Shown here piece by piece: positions 41,579-49,197 of a stretch of DNA of 64,000 bases. Within the stretch, counting starts at the first letter, position 1, and every line of letters begins with the position of its first letter. The stretch covers positions 930,001-994,000 of the forward strand of contig NZ_AP024643.1 of NCBI RefSeq assembly GCF_019977195.1. Reading direction: 5' to 3'. The DNA is from Arthrobacter sp. StoSoilA2 (lineage in GTDB: Bacteria > Actinomycetota > Actinomycetes > Actinomycetales > Micrococcaceae). Made by a program: the position numbers and the translations under genes. The notes beneath the pieces are model-generated. The model ran no database searches, was not told the origin of the DNA, and saw nothing but the letters and a program-made list of their open reading frames with translations.

Positions 41579-41590
41579 TTGTATACCAAA
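41579..41590. promoter_or_regulatory. GntR-type operator before oppC
   Basis: TTGTATACCAAA keeps the TATACCAAA half of the perfect palindrome at 32265-32280. It lies in the 130-base divergent gap, close to the OppC-like gene. Confidence 0.7.
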
Positions 41591-41638
41591 CTAGATTAGA
41601 TCAGGAGTGATGCGATGTAAATCACAAATAATGTACTG

Positions 41639-41652
41639 TTTGGAATACCAGA
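41639..41652. promoter_or_regulatory. GntR-type operator before the chlorohydrolase-like gene
   Basis: TTTGGAATACCAGA matches 12 of 14 positions of TTTGGTATACCAAA. It lies 31 bases before the GTG start at 41683 and 60 bases from the other site in the same gap. Confidence 0.7.
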
Positions 41653-41682
41653 TAGCTATTTTGTTCGAGCAAAGGAGTGCAC

Positions 41683-43149
41683 GTGCCCATCAAGGCAACT
41701 GCCCGCTACGTCCTGGGGCACAACAACGGGCAACACGTGCTGCTCGAGGATGCCTGCGTCGTCTACAGCGGCGACACCATTGAATACGTCGGGCACAACT
41801 ACACAGGTCCCGTAGACGAGGAACTCAACCTCGGTGACGCACTGCTGATGCCAGGCCTGATCGACCTCGATGCCCTGACCGACATCGACCACCTCATCCT
41901 CGACAGCTGGGCAGGGCCGGAGCAGGCAAAGGGACACCAATGGTCCGAGGACTACTTCCGCAACGCCCGGGCCGACGTCTTTACCGCCGAGGAACGCCAA
42001 CAGATCCGTGAGTACGCCCTCATCCAACTGGTCCTGCACGGCATCACCACCTACATGCCCATTGCGTCGGAGGTCCATTCCGAGTGGGCGGAGTCTTTCG
42101 AGGAACTCGTGGGTATGGCGGAGAGCAGCCGACGGCTGGGCTTGCGTGGCTACCTTGGGCCCGCATACCGCTCGGGCGTGAATGTCGTGTTGGAGAACGG
42201 CCAACGCTCGGTCATGTTCGACGTCGACCGCGGCCGTGAGGGGCTCGCGGACGCCTTGCGCTTCATTGACCATGCGACGGAGCTGAACGACCCGCTAATC
42301 AGCGGCGTCCTGCTCCCGTGCCGCATCGAGACCCTGGACATCGAACTGCTCAAAGCCACGGCGGCCGCTTCGGAAGAGCGGGACGTCCTGGTTCGCCTGC
42401 ACTCCCTCCAGGGACTCGTGGAAAGGAAGCTCATCCTGGACCGGCATGGAGTCACGCCCCTGGAGCTCCTGGACCAAGTGGGCATGCTCAACGAACGTTT
42501 GCTGATCCCGCATGCCACCTACACTGACCGCAACCCAGCCGTGTTCGGAGAGGACCGCGGCGACCTCGCCCGGCTGGCAGACAGCGGCGCCAGCATTATC
42601 CACTGCCCGCTGACATCCATGCGCTATGGCAGCACCTTGGATTCCTTCAACGCATACAAGGCAGCAGGCATCAATATCTCCCTGGGTACCGACTCCTTCC
42701 CGCCGGACCTGGTCCGGGGCATCGACGCGGGCGTGCAGCTGGGCAAGATCCTGGCAGGCAACAACGACGCCGGCGACCTCGCCGGATACTTCGACGCCGC
42801 CACCCTCGGAGGAGCCCGGGCACTGCGACGAACCGATCTGGGCCGGTTGGAGCCCGGGGCCCAGGCAGACATGGTGGCCTTCTCCCTGGGAGACATCCGG
42901 GACGGGGTTCACGAAGACCCGCTAAGGACACTCACGCTCAACGGAACAGCCCGCCAGGCAGTGCTTTCAGTGGTGGCCGGCCGGACCATCATGGCCGATG
43001 GTCTCATGGAGGGAGTGGACCTGGATTACTGGCGGTCGAAGGCGCAGGAACTCTTCATCAGGATGCGCAACGCCTACACACTCAGGGATGCCCTGAACCG
43101 CCCCTCCGACGAGCTGTTTCCACCCGTGTATGCTCGGTTGGAACGCTGA
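41683..43149 (+). CDS. Amidohydrolase of the N-ethylammeline chlorohydrolase-like group
   Basis: A 488-residue protein; GTG 41683 fits AAAGGAG at 41671-41677 (spacing 5). It resembles the AtzA/TrzN-related amidohydrolases: LLMPGLIDLDALTDIDH, RLHSLQG (His), LIPHATY (His), HCPLTSMRYGS and LGTDSFPPD (Asp). The first metal motif His-x-His is replaced by Asp-Leu-Asp. From memory, a subgroup annotated as hypothetical N-ethylammeline chlorohydrolase shares this change. It may hydrolyse or deaminate a heterocyclic amine, or have altered metal use. It is divergent from the opp-like operon and followed by the GntR gene, which suggests joint regulation. The substrate is unknown. Confidence 0.83.
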   Translation: MPIKATARYVLGHNNGQHVLLEDACVVYSGDTIEYVGHNYTGPVDEELNLGDALLMPGLIDLDALTDIDHLILDSWAGPEQAKGHQWSEDYFRNARADVFTAEERQQIREYALIQLVLHGITTYMPIASEVHSEWAESFEELVGMAESSRRLGLRGYLGPAYRSGVNVVLENGQRSVMFDVDRGREGLADALRFIDHATELNDPLISGVLLPCRIETLDIELLKATAAASEERDVLVRLHSLQGLVERKLILDRHGVTPLELLDQVGMLNERLLIPHATYTDRNPAVFGEDRGDLARLADSGASIIHCPLTSMRYGSTLDSFNAYKAAGINISLGTDSFPPDLVRGIDAGVQLGKILAGNNDAGDLAGYFDAATLGGARALRRTDLGRLEPGAQADMVAFSLGDIRDGVHEDPLRTLTLNGTARQAVLSVVAGRTIMADGLMEGVDLDYWRSKAQELFIRMRNAYTLRDALNRPSDELFPPVYARLER

Positions 43150-43183
43150 CCGGCGCCGGCCGGCGAATGGAGCGGACGCTGGC

Positions 43184-43885
43184 ATGAAGGGAAGTTTGAC
43201 AGTGGCTGAGGCGATGCCGGAAACCGGAAATGGCCGCGATGACGAAGCCCGTGCGGAGCACGTCTACCAACTTGTGTTGGAGGGAATCGTCACGGGCACC
43301 TTCGCACAGGGTGGGCGCTTGCGTGAACGGGAACTCTCCGAGATGTACGGCGTCTCCCGGATCCCCGTCCGCGAAGCCATTCAACGCCTGGAGAAGGATG
43401 GCTTCGTGGCCACCTTCCCGCGCCGCGGCGCCGTGGTCCGGCAACTCACGCTCACGGACGTCAACGAGCTCTTCGACGTTCGCCTTTGCTTGGAAACGTT
43501 CGCCGCGAGGATGGCTGCCACCCGCGTTGCCGAAGGCCATTCAAGCGGCCGGCTCGAGGAACTGATGGAATCCTCCAACGCCGCCATCGACGAGGATCGC
43601 GCAGACGACGTCGCGTTGATCAGTGCCGAGCTCCACGCCGAGATCGTCCGTCTCTCCGGCAACAGGCTGCTCATCGAGTCCGTGCAGCCGCTCTTTGGCC
43701 GCATGCGCTGGATCTTCGGACTGGCCCACAACCGCAGCAATGAGCTCCAACGGGACGAACACAAAGAGCTCTGCAACGCCATCCTGAAAGGCCGGCCGGA
43801 CCTGGCGTACTCGCTGGCGTACACGCACATTGAACTCGGCAGGGAACCTGTACTGGCTGGCCTCGCGGAAACCCTGGAACCCTAA
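43184..43885 (+). CDS. GntR family regulator (FadR/FCD subgroup)
   Basis: A 233-residue protein. ATG 43184 is used; GTG 43202 with AAGGGAAG just upstream is an equally plausible start. The N-terminal winged helix-turn-helix is HVYQLVLEGIVTGTFAQGGRLRERELSEMYGVSRIPVREAIQRLEKDGFV. The C-terminal all-helical FCD ligand domain has DVRLCLETFAARMAATR, HAEIVRLSGNRLL and DEHKELCNAILKGRPDLA, including conserved Asp/His metal-ligand positions. It probably binds the TTTGGTATACCAAA-type palindromes at 32265, 41579 and 41639 and responds to the substrate or product of the linked enzymes. It ends 1 base from the convergent DUF4032 gene. Confidence 0.9.
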   Translation: MKGSLTVAEAMPETGNGRDDEARAEHVYQLVLEGIVTGTFAQGGRLRERELSEMYGVSRIPVREAIQRLEKDGFVATFPRRGAVVRQLTLTDVNELFDVRLCLETFAARMAATRVAEGHSSGRLEELMESSNAAIDEDRADDVALISAELHAEIVRLSGNRLLIESVQPLFGRMRWIFGLAHNRSNELQRDEHKELCNAILKGRPDLAYSLAYTHIELGREPVLAGLAETLEP

Positions 43886-43886
43886 A

Positions 43887-45302
43887 TTAGTCGTCCGCGT
43901 CCGGGTATTCGTCCACTTCGTCGTACCGGCCTGACTCCTCCACCTCAACCTCAAGGATCTTGAGCATCTCGGTGTCCGGGTTCAACATGATGGCGGCCTC
44001 ATCCCTGCGGTGCTGCAGCACAGTGTCCAGATAGGACTGCACAGTCTCAGCCAGCGGGATGTAGCGGTCCTGCTTCTGGCTCATGTACCAGCGGTGCTCC
44101 AGGACCTCGTGCACCACTTCAGCCGGTTCCAGCTTGCCGGCAAGGTGCCTGGGGATGGACCGCACGATCGGCTCGAAGATCTGGCTGACCCATGCGTGGG
44201 CGCTGATTTCCTCATCCAGTTCAGGGTTGTTGTCTGCCCTGAACTGGTCCATATCGTTCAGCAGCCGCCGGGCCTGGTTCTCCTGGGCATCCAACCCGGT
44301 AAGCCGCAGCAAGCGCCTTTGGTGATGGCCGGCGTCGACGACTTTTGGCTGCAGCTGGATGGTTGAACCGTCCGCCGTGGTCTTGATCGCATATTCCTCG
44401 ACGTCGAAGCCGAGCTCATTGAGCCGGCGGATGCGGGCGCCCACGCGCCAGCGCTCGCCGAGTTCGAAGGATTCCTTCTCCGTCAACTCAGCCCATAGCC
44501 TGCGGTAACTGTCCATGATGAGTTCACTGGTAGCCACGGGATCGACCTTTTCCTCGATGAGCCCGCCATCCAGGAGGTCCATCAGTTCGCCGGCGATGTT
44601 GACGCGGGCAATCTCGAGATCGTACTCGCGCTGGCCCATGGACAGGTCCGGGTAAAGCTCGCCGGTTTCGGCATCCACAAGGTACGCAGCGAACGCGCCC
44701 GCGTCACGACGGAACAGCGTGTTGGAAAGCGAGACATCTCCCCAATAGAAGCCAATGAGGTGCAGGCGGACAAGCAGCAACGCCTGGGCGTCGATGAGAC
44801 GCGTTAACGTGTCCTTCCGGAGCATCTGCGAGAAAAGCGCCCGGTACGGCATGGAGAACTTCAGATGCCGCGTGACCAGCACCGGGTTCAGCGGCTTGCC
44901 GTCCGCGGTGGTCCGGCCAGTGATGACAGCAACCGGCTCCACGCAAGGAACGTCCAGCCGGGCCAGCTTGCGGAGCATGTGGTACTCATGGCGGGCCACG
45001 TGCTCCGAGGTTTCCTTGATGGCAATGACCGATCCACCCAAGTGCGCGAAACGCACGATGTGCCGGGAAATACCGCGGGGGAGGGCGGCGAGGTTCTCGG
45101 CCGGCCAGTCCTCAAGGGCAATGTGCCACGGCAGGTCCAACAACTCCGGATCCGCCGCGGCGGCAGTGATGTTAAGGGAACCGATAACGCTGGCCGGTGG
45201 TGCTGTGTCCTGCGCGCTGGCCGCCTCAGTCCGGGGGAGCTTGCCGATCTGCCCGTAGTCGGTCGGTTCGTCGTGCCACTGGGCTCCGTTTTGCTCGCTC
45301 AT
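43887..45302 (-). CDS. DUF4032 protein with lipopolysaccharide-kinase-like domain
   Basis: A 471-residue cytoplasmic protein. The N-terminal half looks like a small protein kinase fold: GGSVIAIKETSEHVARHEYHMLRKL (Lys and helix-C Glu), LLVRLHLIGFYWGDVSLSNTLF (catalytic Asp and Asn in GDVSLSN) and AYLVDAETGE (metal-binding Asp). The C-terminal half is DUF4032 (WRVGARIRRLNELGFDVEEYAI onward). The combination is known in actinobacteria, but its substrate is not. Its ATG overlaps the stop of the GH20 gene by 3 bases, so the two are translationally coupled. Confidence 0.8.
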   Translation of the reverse strand: MSEQNGAQWHDEPTDYGQIGKLPRTEAASAQDTAPPASVIGSLNITAAAADPELLDLPWHIALEDWPAENLAALPRGISRHIVRFAHLGGSVIAIKETSEHVARHEYHMLRKLARLDVPCVEPVAVITGRTTADGKPLNPVLVTRHLKFSMPYRALFSQMLRKDTLTRLIDAQALLLVRLHLIGFYWGDVSLSNTLFRRDAGAFAAYLVDAETGELYPDLSMGQREYDLEIARVNIAGELMDLLDGGLIEEKVDPVATSELIMDSYRRLWAELTEKESFELGERWRVGARIRRLNELGFDVEEYAIKTTADGSTIQLQPKVVDAGHHQRRLLRLTGLDAQENQARRLLNDMDQFRADNNPELDEEISAHAWVSQIFEPIVRSIPRHLAGKLEPAEVVHEVLEHRWYMSQKQDRYIPLAETVQSYLDTVLQHRRDEAAIMLNPDTEMLKILEVEVEESGRYDEVDEYPDADD

Positions 45303-46936
45303 GCCTCAATTGTTCCGTACTCGCCGGTGTTGGCGTTCATTGCTGGGGGAAAGGGAGATTCGGGCATCGCGGACCACTGGACGTCCGGTGCTGCCTGGAA
45401 GGTGACGCCCTGCCTTGTGAGGCGCTCACCCAAGGCGCCAAGCCGACGTCGGAAGTCACCAAGGTCCCGCGCGTCCTGGGCCGACCACGCCACTTCCGCC
45501 AGGGAAACTGCCCTGGGGTACATGAGCCAGTAGGCCTGTTGGTTGTTCCGGACCGTCTCCGTCCACAACGGGCCTTCGACGCCCAGGATCCTGTCATCTT
45601 GCACGCCCCCTTGGGCGGGATTCCAGTCGTAGTACTCGGCCCACGTGAAAGGCCCACCGTCCACCCACTCAAGGCCGACGGGACTCGTTGCTTCATACTT
45701 CTGGTCCAGGTACGTGTTTGCCGCAGGGGACATGATCATCAAGGACCCCGTGGACTCTGCCTTCTGAACCAAAGGGGGGAGGTCGCCGAACCAATACTGC
45801 ACGACGTCGCCCTCACGGAGGTCCACGGCGGCGTACTCGTTCCAACCCACCACTTTCTTGCCGGTCTCGGCGGCGATGCGGGCGAACTCCTGCGTCATGC
45901 TGACGTAATGCTCGTGATCCGTTACCAACGCTTCGTCACCCCCGATGTGCAGGTAGGGGCCGATCGTCATGGCCGCCATTTGTTCAAGGACTTCCCTGAC
46001 GAACTCATACGTCACAGGAAGGGCTGCATCCAGCGTCGACCAGCCCACTGCTGCCGAGGTACTCATGCTTGCCGCATGGCCGTCCGGGTTGAGCTGCGGT
46101 ATGGCTGCAAGGGCCGCATTGACGTGGCCTGGCAGATCGATTTCCGGGACCACCAGCACGTTCCTGGCAGCGGCGTATTCCTGGATCTCCCGGAGGTCCT
46201 GCTGGGTATAGAACCCCTCCCGGCCGCGGACTGGTGCGGCTGTGGGGAACTCCACCGCGCCTGCTCCGCCGATTTCCGTGAGCTTGCCATAATCCAGGCC
46301 CGATGGATTTTCCTCCGGCGTTCGGATCTCAATACGCCATGCCTGGTCATCCGTAAGGTGCAGATGCAGGGCATTGAGCTTGAACTGGGTCATGACATCT
46401 ATCTGCTCCTTCACCTCTTCAACGGTGAAAAAGTTCCGGGCGACGTCGAGCATGAGTCCGCGATAGGCGAACCTGGGCGCGTCCTTAATCACGACGGCGG
46501 GAATCACCCAGGTGCCGCCGGTCGCGTCGTACGAATCCGTGCTGTTCGAATCCGTGTTGTTCGTATCGTCCGCACCGGTGAGGGAGTGTTCAATAGCAGG
46601 CGGGAACAACTGGCGGAGCGTTTGGACTGCGTTGAAGAGGCCAGCGGGGGTTGTTGCCGCGAGGCGTGCACCGGCATCGGTGACAGTCAGCTGATAAGCT
46701 TCCGGACCGCCGTCGAGCGTTTCCACGAACTCCAGGGCGATGTCTCCGGCGTCGGCTGTCCCGACGACGGGAAGAGCGAAACCTGTGCCGCGGCGAAGCA
46801 GCACCGCCAGCTGCTCCGCGACCGGGACGGCTGCCTCGCTTGCCGCGATCCGGGCCGTAGGGGCAAGCGTGAAGCCCTGACCGTCCGATGGCGCGACGTG
46901 TACGGGCCGGGGGATCAGGTTGTCCGTGGTGTTCAT
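45299..46936 (-). CDS. Beta-N-acetylhexosaminidase (GH20)
   Basis: A 545-residue protein. An N-terminal GH20b-like domain (residues about 1-145) is followed by the GH20 barrel: FAYRGLMLDVARNFF, LHLHLTDDQAWRIEI, VPEIDLPGHVNAAL and the catalytic pair in LHIGGDEA (Asp-Glu). WNEYAAVDLREGDVVQYWF and a WTEYYDW-like WAEYYDWNP block close the active site. It removes terminal GlcNAc or GalNAc from chitin oligomers or glycans. No signal peptide is seen, so it may act on imported oligosaccharides. It lies between the sugar ATPase gene and the coupled DUF4032 gene. Confidence 0.92.
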   Translation of the reverse strand: MNTTDNLIPRPVHVAPSDGQGFTLAPTARIAASEAAVPVAEQLAVLLRRGTGFALPVVGTADAGDIALEFVETLDGGPEAYQLTVTDAGARLAATTPAGLFNAVQTLRQLFPPAIEHSLTGADDTNNTDSNSTDSYDATGGTWVIPAVVIKDAPRFAYRGLMLDVARNFFTVEEVKEQIDVMTQFKLNALHLHLTDDQAWRIEIRTPEENPSGLDYGKLTEIGGAGAVEFPTAAPVRGREGFYTQQDLREIQEYAAARNVLVVPEIDLPGHVNAALAAIPQLNPDGHAASMSTSAAVGWSTLDAALPVTYEFVREVLEQMAAMTIGPYLHIGGDEALVTDHEHYVSMTQEFARIAAETGKKVVGWNEYAAVDLREGDVVQYWFGDLPPLVQKAESTGSLMIMSPAANTYLDQKYEATSPVGLEWVDGGPFTWAEYYDWNPAQGGVQDDRILGVEGPLWTETVRNNQQAYWLMYPRAVSLAEVAWSAQDARDLGDFRRRLGALGERLTRQGVTFQAAPDVQWSAMPESPFPPAMNANTGEYGTIEA

Positions 46937-46968
46937 GCCGTTCTTTCTGCGGAAAGGTTAACGCGAGA

Positions 46969-46998
46969 GCGGCCCGACCGGAAGGGGTCGGGCCGCTG
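46969..46998 (-). terminator. Terminator after the msiK-like gene
   Basis: AGCGGCCCGACC (46969-46980) and GGTCGGGCCGCT (46987-46998) form a perfect 12-bp stem with a 6-base loop, between the end of the ATPase gene and the GH20 start on the same strand. Confidence 0.75.
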
Positions 46999-47084
46999 TC
47001 ACAGTGCGGATACTTCTGGTGGCTGGGCCCACGCCGGCAGGGTTCCCTGGCCGAAGCGGAGCGAGGTTAGGGTGCCGGTGGGGA

Positions 47085-48167
47085 TTAGTCGCCCAGGCGC
47101 AGGCCTGTCTTGGTGTCGAACAGGTGCACGTGGCCGGACTGCGGACGAACGAAGATGGACTCGCCCTTCATCGGGGGGCGGCGGCCGTCAACGCGGGCAA
47201 CGATGTCGTGGCTCTTGCCATCCAGGATGGTGTGGCCGTAGACATAGGCATCGGCGCCGAGTTCTTCGACGACGTCAACCTCAACCTGAAGGCCTTCGCC
47301 GTTGCCGACCGTCTCGAGGTCTTCCGGACGTGAACCAACAGTAACCGTCTGTCCGTGTGCCTCTTCGAGGACGTCGCGCTTGACCGGGTAAACCGTGCCA
47401 CCGAACTGGACGCCGCCGTCGACGACCGGCAGTTCCAGCAGGTTCATGGCGGGGGAGCCGATGAAGCCTGCAACGAAGACGTTCTGCGGGCGGTCGTAAA
47501 GGTTGCGCGGGGTGTCAACCTGCTGGAGCAGGCCGTCCTTGAGGACTGCGACGCGGTCACCCATGGTCATTGCCTCGACTTGGTCGTGCGTCACGTAAAC
47601 CGTGGTGACGCCGAGGCGGCGGGTCAGGGACGCGATCTGCGTACGGGTCTGGACACGGAGCTTGGCGTCAAGGTTGGAAAGGGGCTCGTCCATGAGGAAG
47701 ACCTGGGGATTACGGACGATTGCACGGCCCATGGCAACACGCTGGCGCTGACCACCGGAGAGTGCCTTCGGCTTGCGGTCCAGGTACTGCTCGAGGTCAA
47801 GAAGCTTGGCGGCTTCGCGAACACGCTCGGCGCGCTCTTCCTTGGAGACGCCTGCAATCTTCAGCGCGAAGCCCATGTTGTCCGCAACAGTCATGTGCGG
47901 GTAGAGAGCGTAGTTCTGGAAGACCATTGCGATGTCGCGGTCCTTCGGCGGAACATCCGTGACGTCGCGGTCACCGATCAGAATGCGGCCGGCGTTCACA
48001 TCCTCGAGACCTGCGAGCATGCGCAGGGAGGTGGACTTACCGCAACCGGAGGGTCCAACGAGGACCAGGAATTCGCCATCTGCGATGTCGATGTTGAGTT
48101 TGTCGACGGCGGGCTTGTCTGTGCCCGGGTACAGACGCGTAGCGTTATCAAAAGTAACTGTAGCCAC
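47085..48167 (-). CDS. msiK: Multiple-sugar ABC transporter ATPase (MsiK/UgpC/MalK type)
   Basis: A 360-residue ATPase. GTG 48167 is chosen because AAGGGA lies 9-10 bases upstream and the protein then starts like family members (VATVTFDNATRLYPG). Walker A is GPSGCGKST, the signature LSGGQRQRVAMGRA, Walker B VFLMDEPLSNLDAKLR, the H-loop YVTHDQVEAMTMGD, and a C-terminal TOBE/OB region follows. It is monocistronic with no permease nearby, like MsiK of Streptomyces, which serves several sugar importers. It is the likely ATPase for the malEFG transporter in this window. Several inverted repeats precede it. Confidence 0.92.
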   Translation of the reverse strand: MATVTFDNATRLYPGTDKPAVDKLNIDIADGEFLVLVGPSGCGKSTSLRMLAGLEDVNAGRILIGDRDVTDVPPKDRDIAMVFQNYALYPHMTVADNMGFALKIAGVSKEERAERVREAAKLLDLEQYLDRKPKALSGGQRQRVAMGRAIVRNPQVFLMDEPLSNLDAKLRVQTRTQIASLTRRLGVTTVYVTHDQVEAMTMGDRVAVLKDGLLQQVDTPRNLYDRPQNVFVAGFIGSPAMNLLELPVVDGGVQFGGTVYPVKRDVLEEAHGQTVTVGSRPEDLETVGNGEGLQVEVDVVEELGADAYVYGHTILDGKSHDIVARVDGRRPPMKGESIFVRPQSGHVHLFDTKTGLRLGD

Positions 48168-48239
48168 AGTTATCAATCCCTTCACCGGCAGGTACGTGCC
48201 GGACGATCCGTTGTGAATGGTTCATTTTCTTCAGTTGAA

Positions 48240-48262
48240 CTCCCCGGCCATTGGCCGGGGAG
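48240..48262. promoter_or_regulatory. Inverted repeat in the msiK leader
   Basis: CTCCCCGGCCA and TGGCCGGGGAG flank a single T, making a near-perfect palindrome about 70 bases before the msiK start. It would form a stable hairpin in the msiK 5' leader or act as a protein site. Confidence 0.6.
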
Positions 48263-48267
48263 GATCG

Positions 48268-48296
48268 TGTGACGTCGCACGGTACTGTGCGTCACA
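48268..48296. promoter_or_regulatory. Inverted repeat upstream of msiK
   Basis: TGTGACG (48268-48274) and CGTCACA (48290-48296) face each other, with an inner GCAC/GTGC pair. The arms resemble halves of Crp/GlxR-type sites, but the spacing is too long for the standard TGTGA-N6-TCACA. Confidence 0.45.
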
Positions 48297-48346
48297 TCAC
48301 GTTCAAGAGTATGTCAGACTTTTGGATTTACTGCGCAAATGTTACG

Positions 48347-48364
48347 AACGTCACATGTGACGTT
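48347..48364. promoter_or_regulatory. Perfect 18-bp palindrome between otsB and msiK
   Basis: AACGTCACATGTGACGTT is a perfect palindrome, 30 bases beyond the otsB stop and about 180 bases upstream of msiK on the same strand. The position suits a distal operator. The GTCAC element recurs in the repeat at 48268-48296. Confidence 0.55.
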
Positions 48365-48393
48365 GGTCCCGCTCATGCTTTCCAGTGACGGGC

Positions 48394-49197
48394 TCATGCT
48401 TGCGCAGTGACTCGGCGGCGCTCCCGCAGGAGTGCTTCCAGCAGTTCCGCAACCTGCACCGGGGCTTCCACCCGGTACTCGGCCTGGGTGAAATCCAAGC
48501 CCACCTTGATGCCGACGTCGTCGCCCATCAGCCGGCCCAAGGCATCCTCATCGGTCACATCGTCGCCGGCGAACAGAATGGCCGTGGCGCCGGTCGCTTG
48601 ACGGAGGAACTCCACTGCCTCGCCCTTGGAAGCCTTGACAACGGAGGTCTCCAGCACGCGTTTGCCCGTCTTTACGTACACGCCAGGATGTTCGCGCAGA
48701 ACCCGCATGGCGGCCTCGACTGCATCTTCCGCAACGTCGTCGTCGGCAAGCCGTGTGTGAAGGACGACTCCGGCGGGTTTGTCCTCGAGCAACGTCCCTG
48801 GCGCGATATCGACGATGCCGGCCAGGACGTCGCGTACCGAAGCGAGCCGTGCACGTTGTTCATCATCCAACTCCAGGCCCACGGACCCTTCGCCCAGCCA
48901 TACCTCCGCGCCGTGGCTGCCAATCAGCAACGTGTTCACAGGAGGCGAGGCGACCAGGCGCAAACTGTCCAGGGCGCGCCCGGAGATGAGTGCCGTCGTC
49001 GTGCGCGGCAGTTCAGCCAGGGCTTCCAAAGCCGCAGCCGATCGCGGAAGGGGCCGGGCGTCACCAGCATGGTCCACGATTGGGGAGAGGGTGCCGTCGA
49101 AATCCAAGGCCACCAGGAGTTGGTCCGTGCCAGCGATACGCCGGATGGCGTCCAATAGTTCCGGGGACAAAGACAGGGGCGTCTGCTCAGCTGTCAT
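48394..49197 (-). CDS. otsB: Trehalose-6-phosphate phosphatase OtsB
   Basis: A 267-residue HAD-superfamily phosphatase that dephosphorylates trehalose-6-phosphate. Motif I is LVALDFDGTLSPI (nucleophile and acid Asp), motif II TALISGR, and the metal-binding motif AILFAGDDVTDEDAL. Its ATG lies inside the otsA 3' end (11-base overlap), so the two are translated together. With TreS, this gives the cell two visible trehalose routes. Confidence 0.93.
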   Translation of the reverse strand: MTAEQTPLSLSPELLDAIRRIAGTDQLLVALDFDGTLSPIVDHAGDARPLPRSAAALEALAELPRTTTALISGRALDSLRLVASPPVNTLLIGSHGAEVWLGEGSVGLELDDEQRARLASVRDVLAGIVDIAPGTLLEDKPAGVVLHTRLADDDVAEDAVEAAMRVLREHPGVYVKTGKRVLETSVVKASKGEAVEFLRQATGATAILFAGDDVTDEDALGRLMGDDVGIKVGLDFTQAEYRVEAPVQVAELLEALLRERRRVTAQA

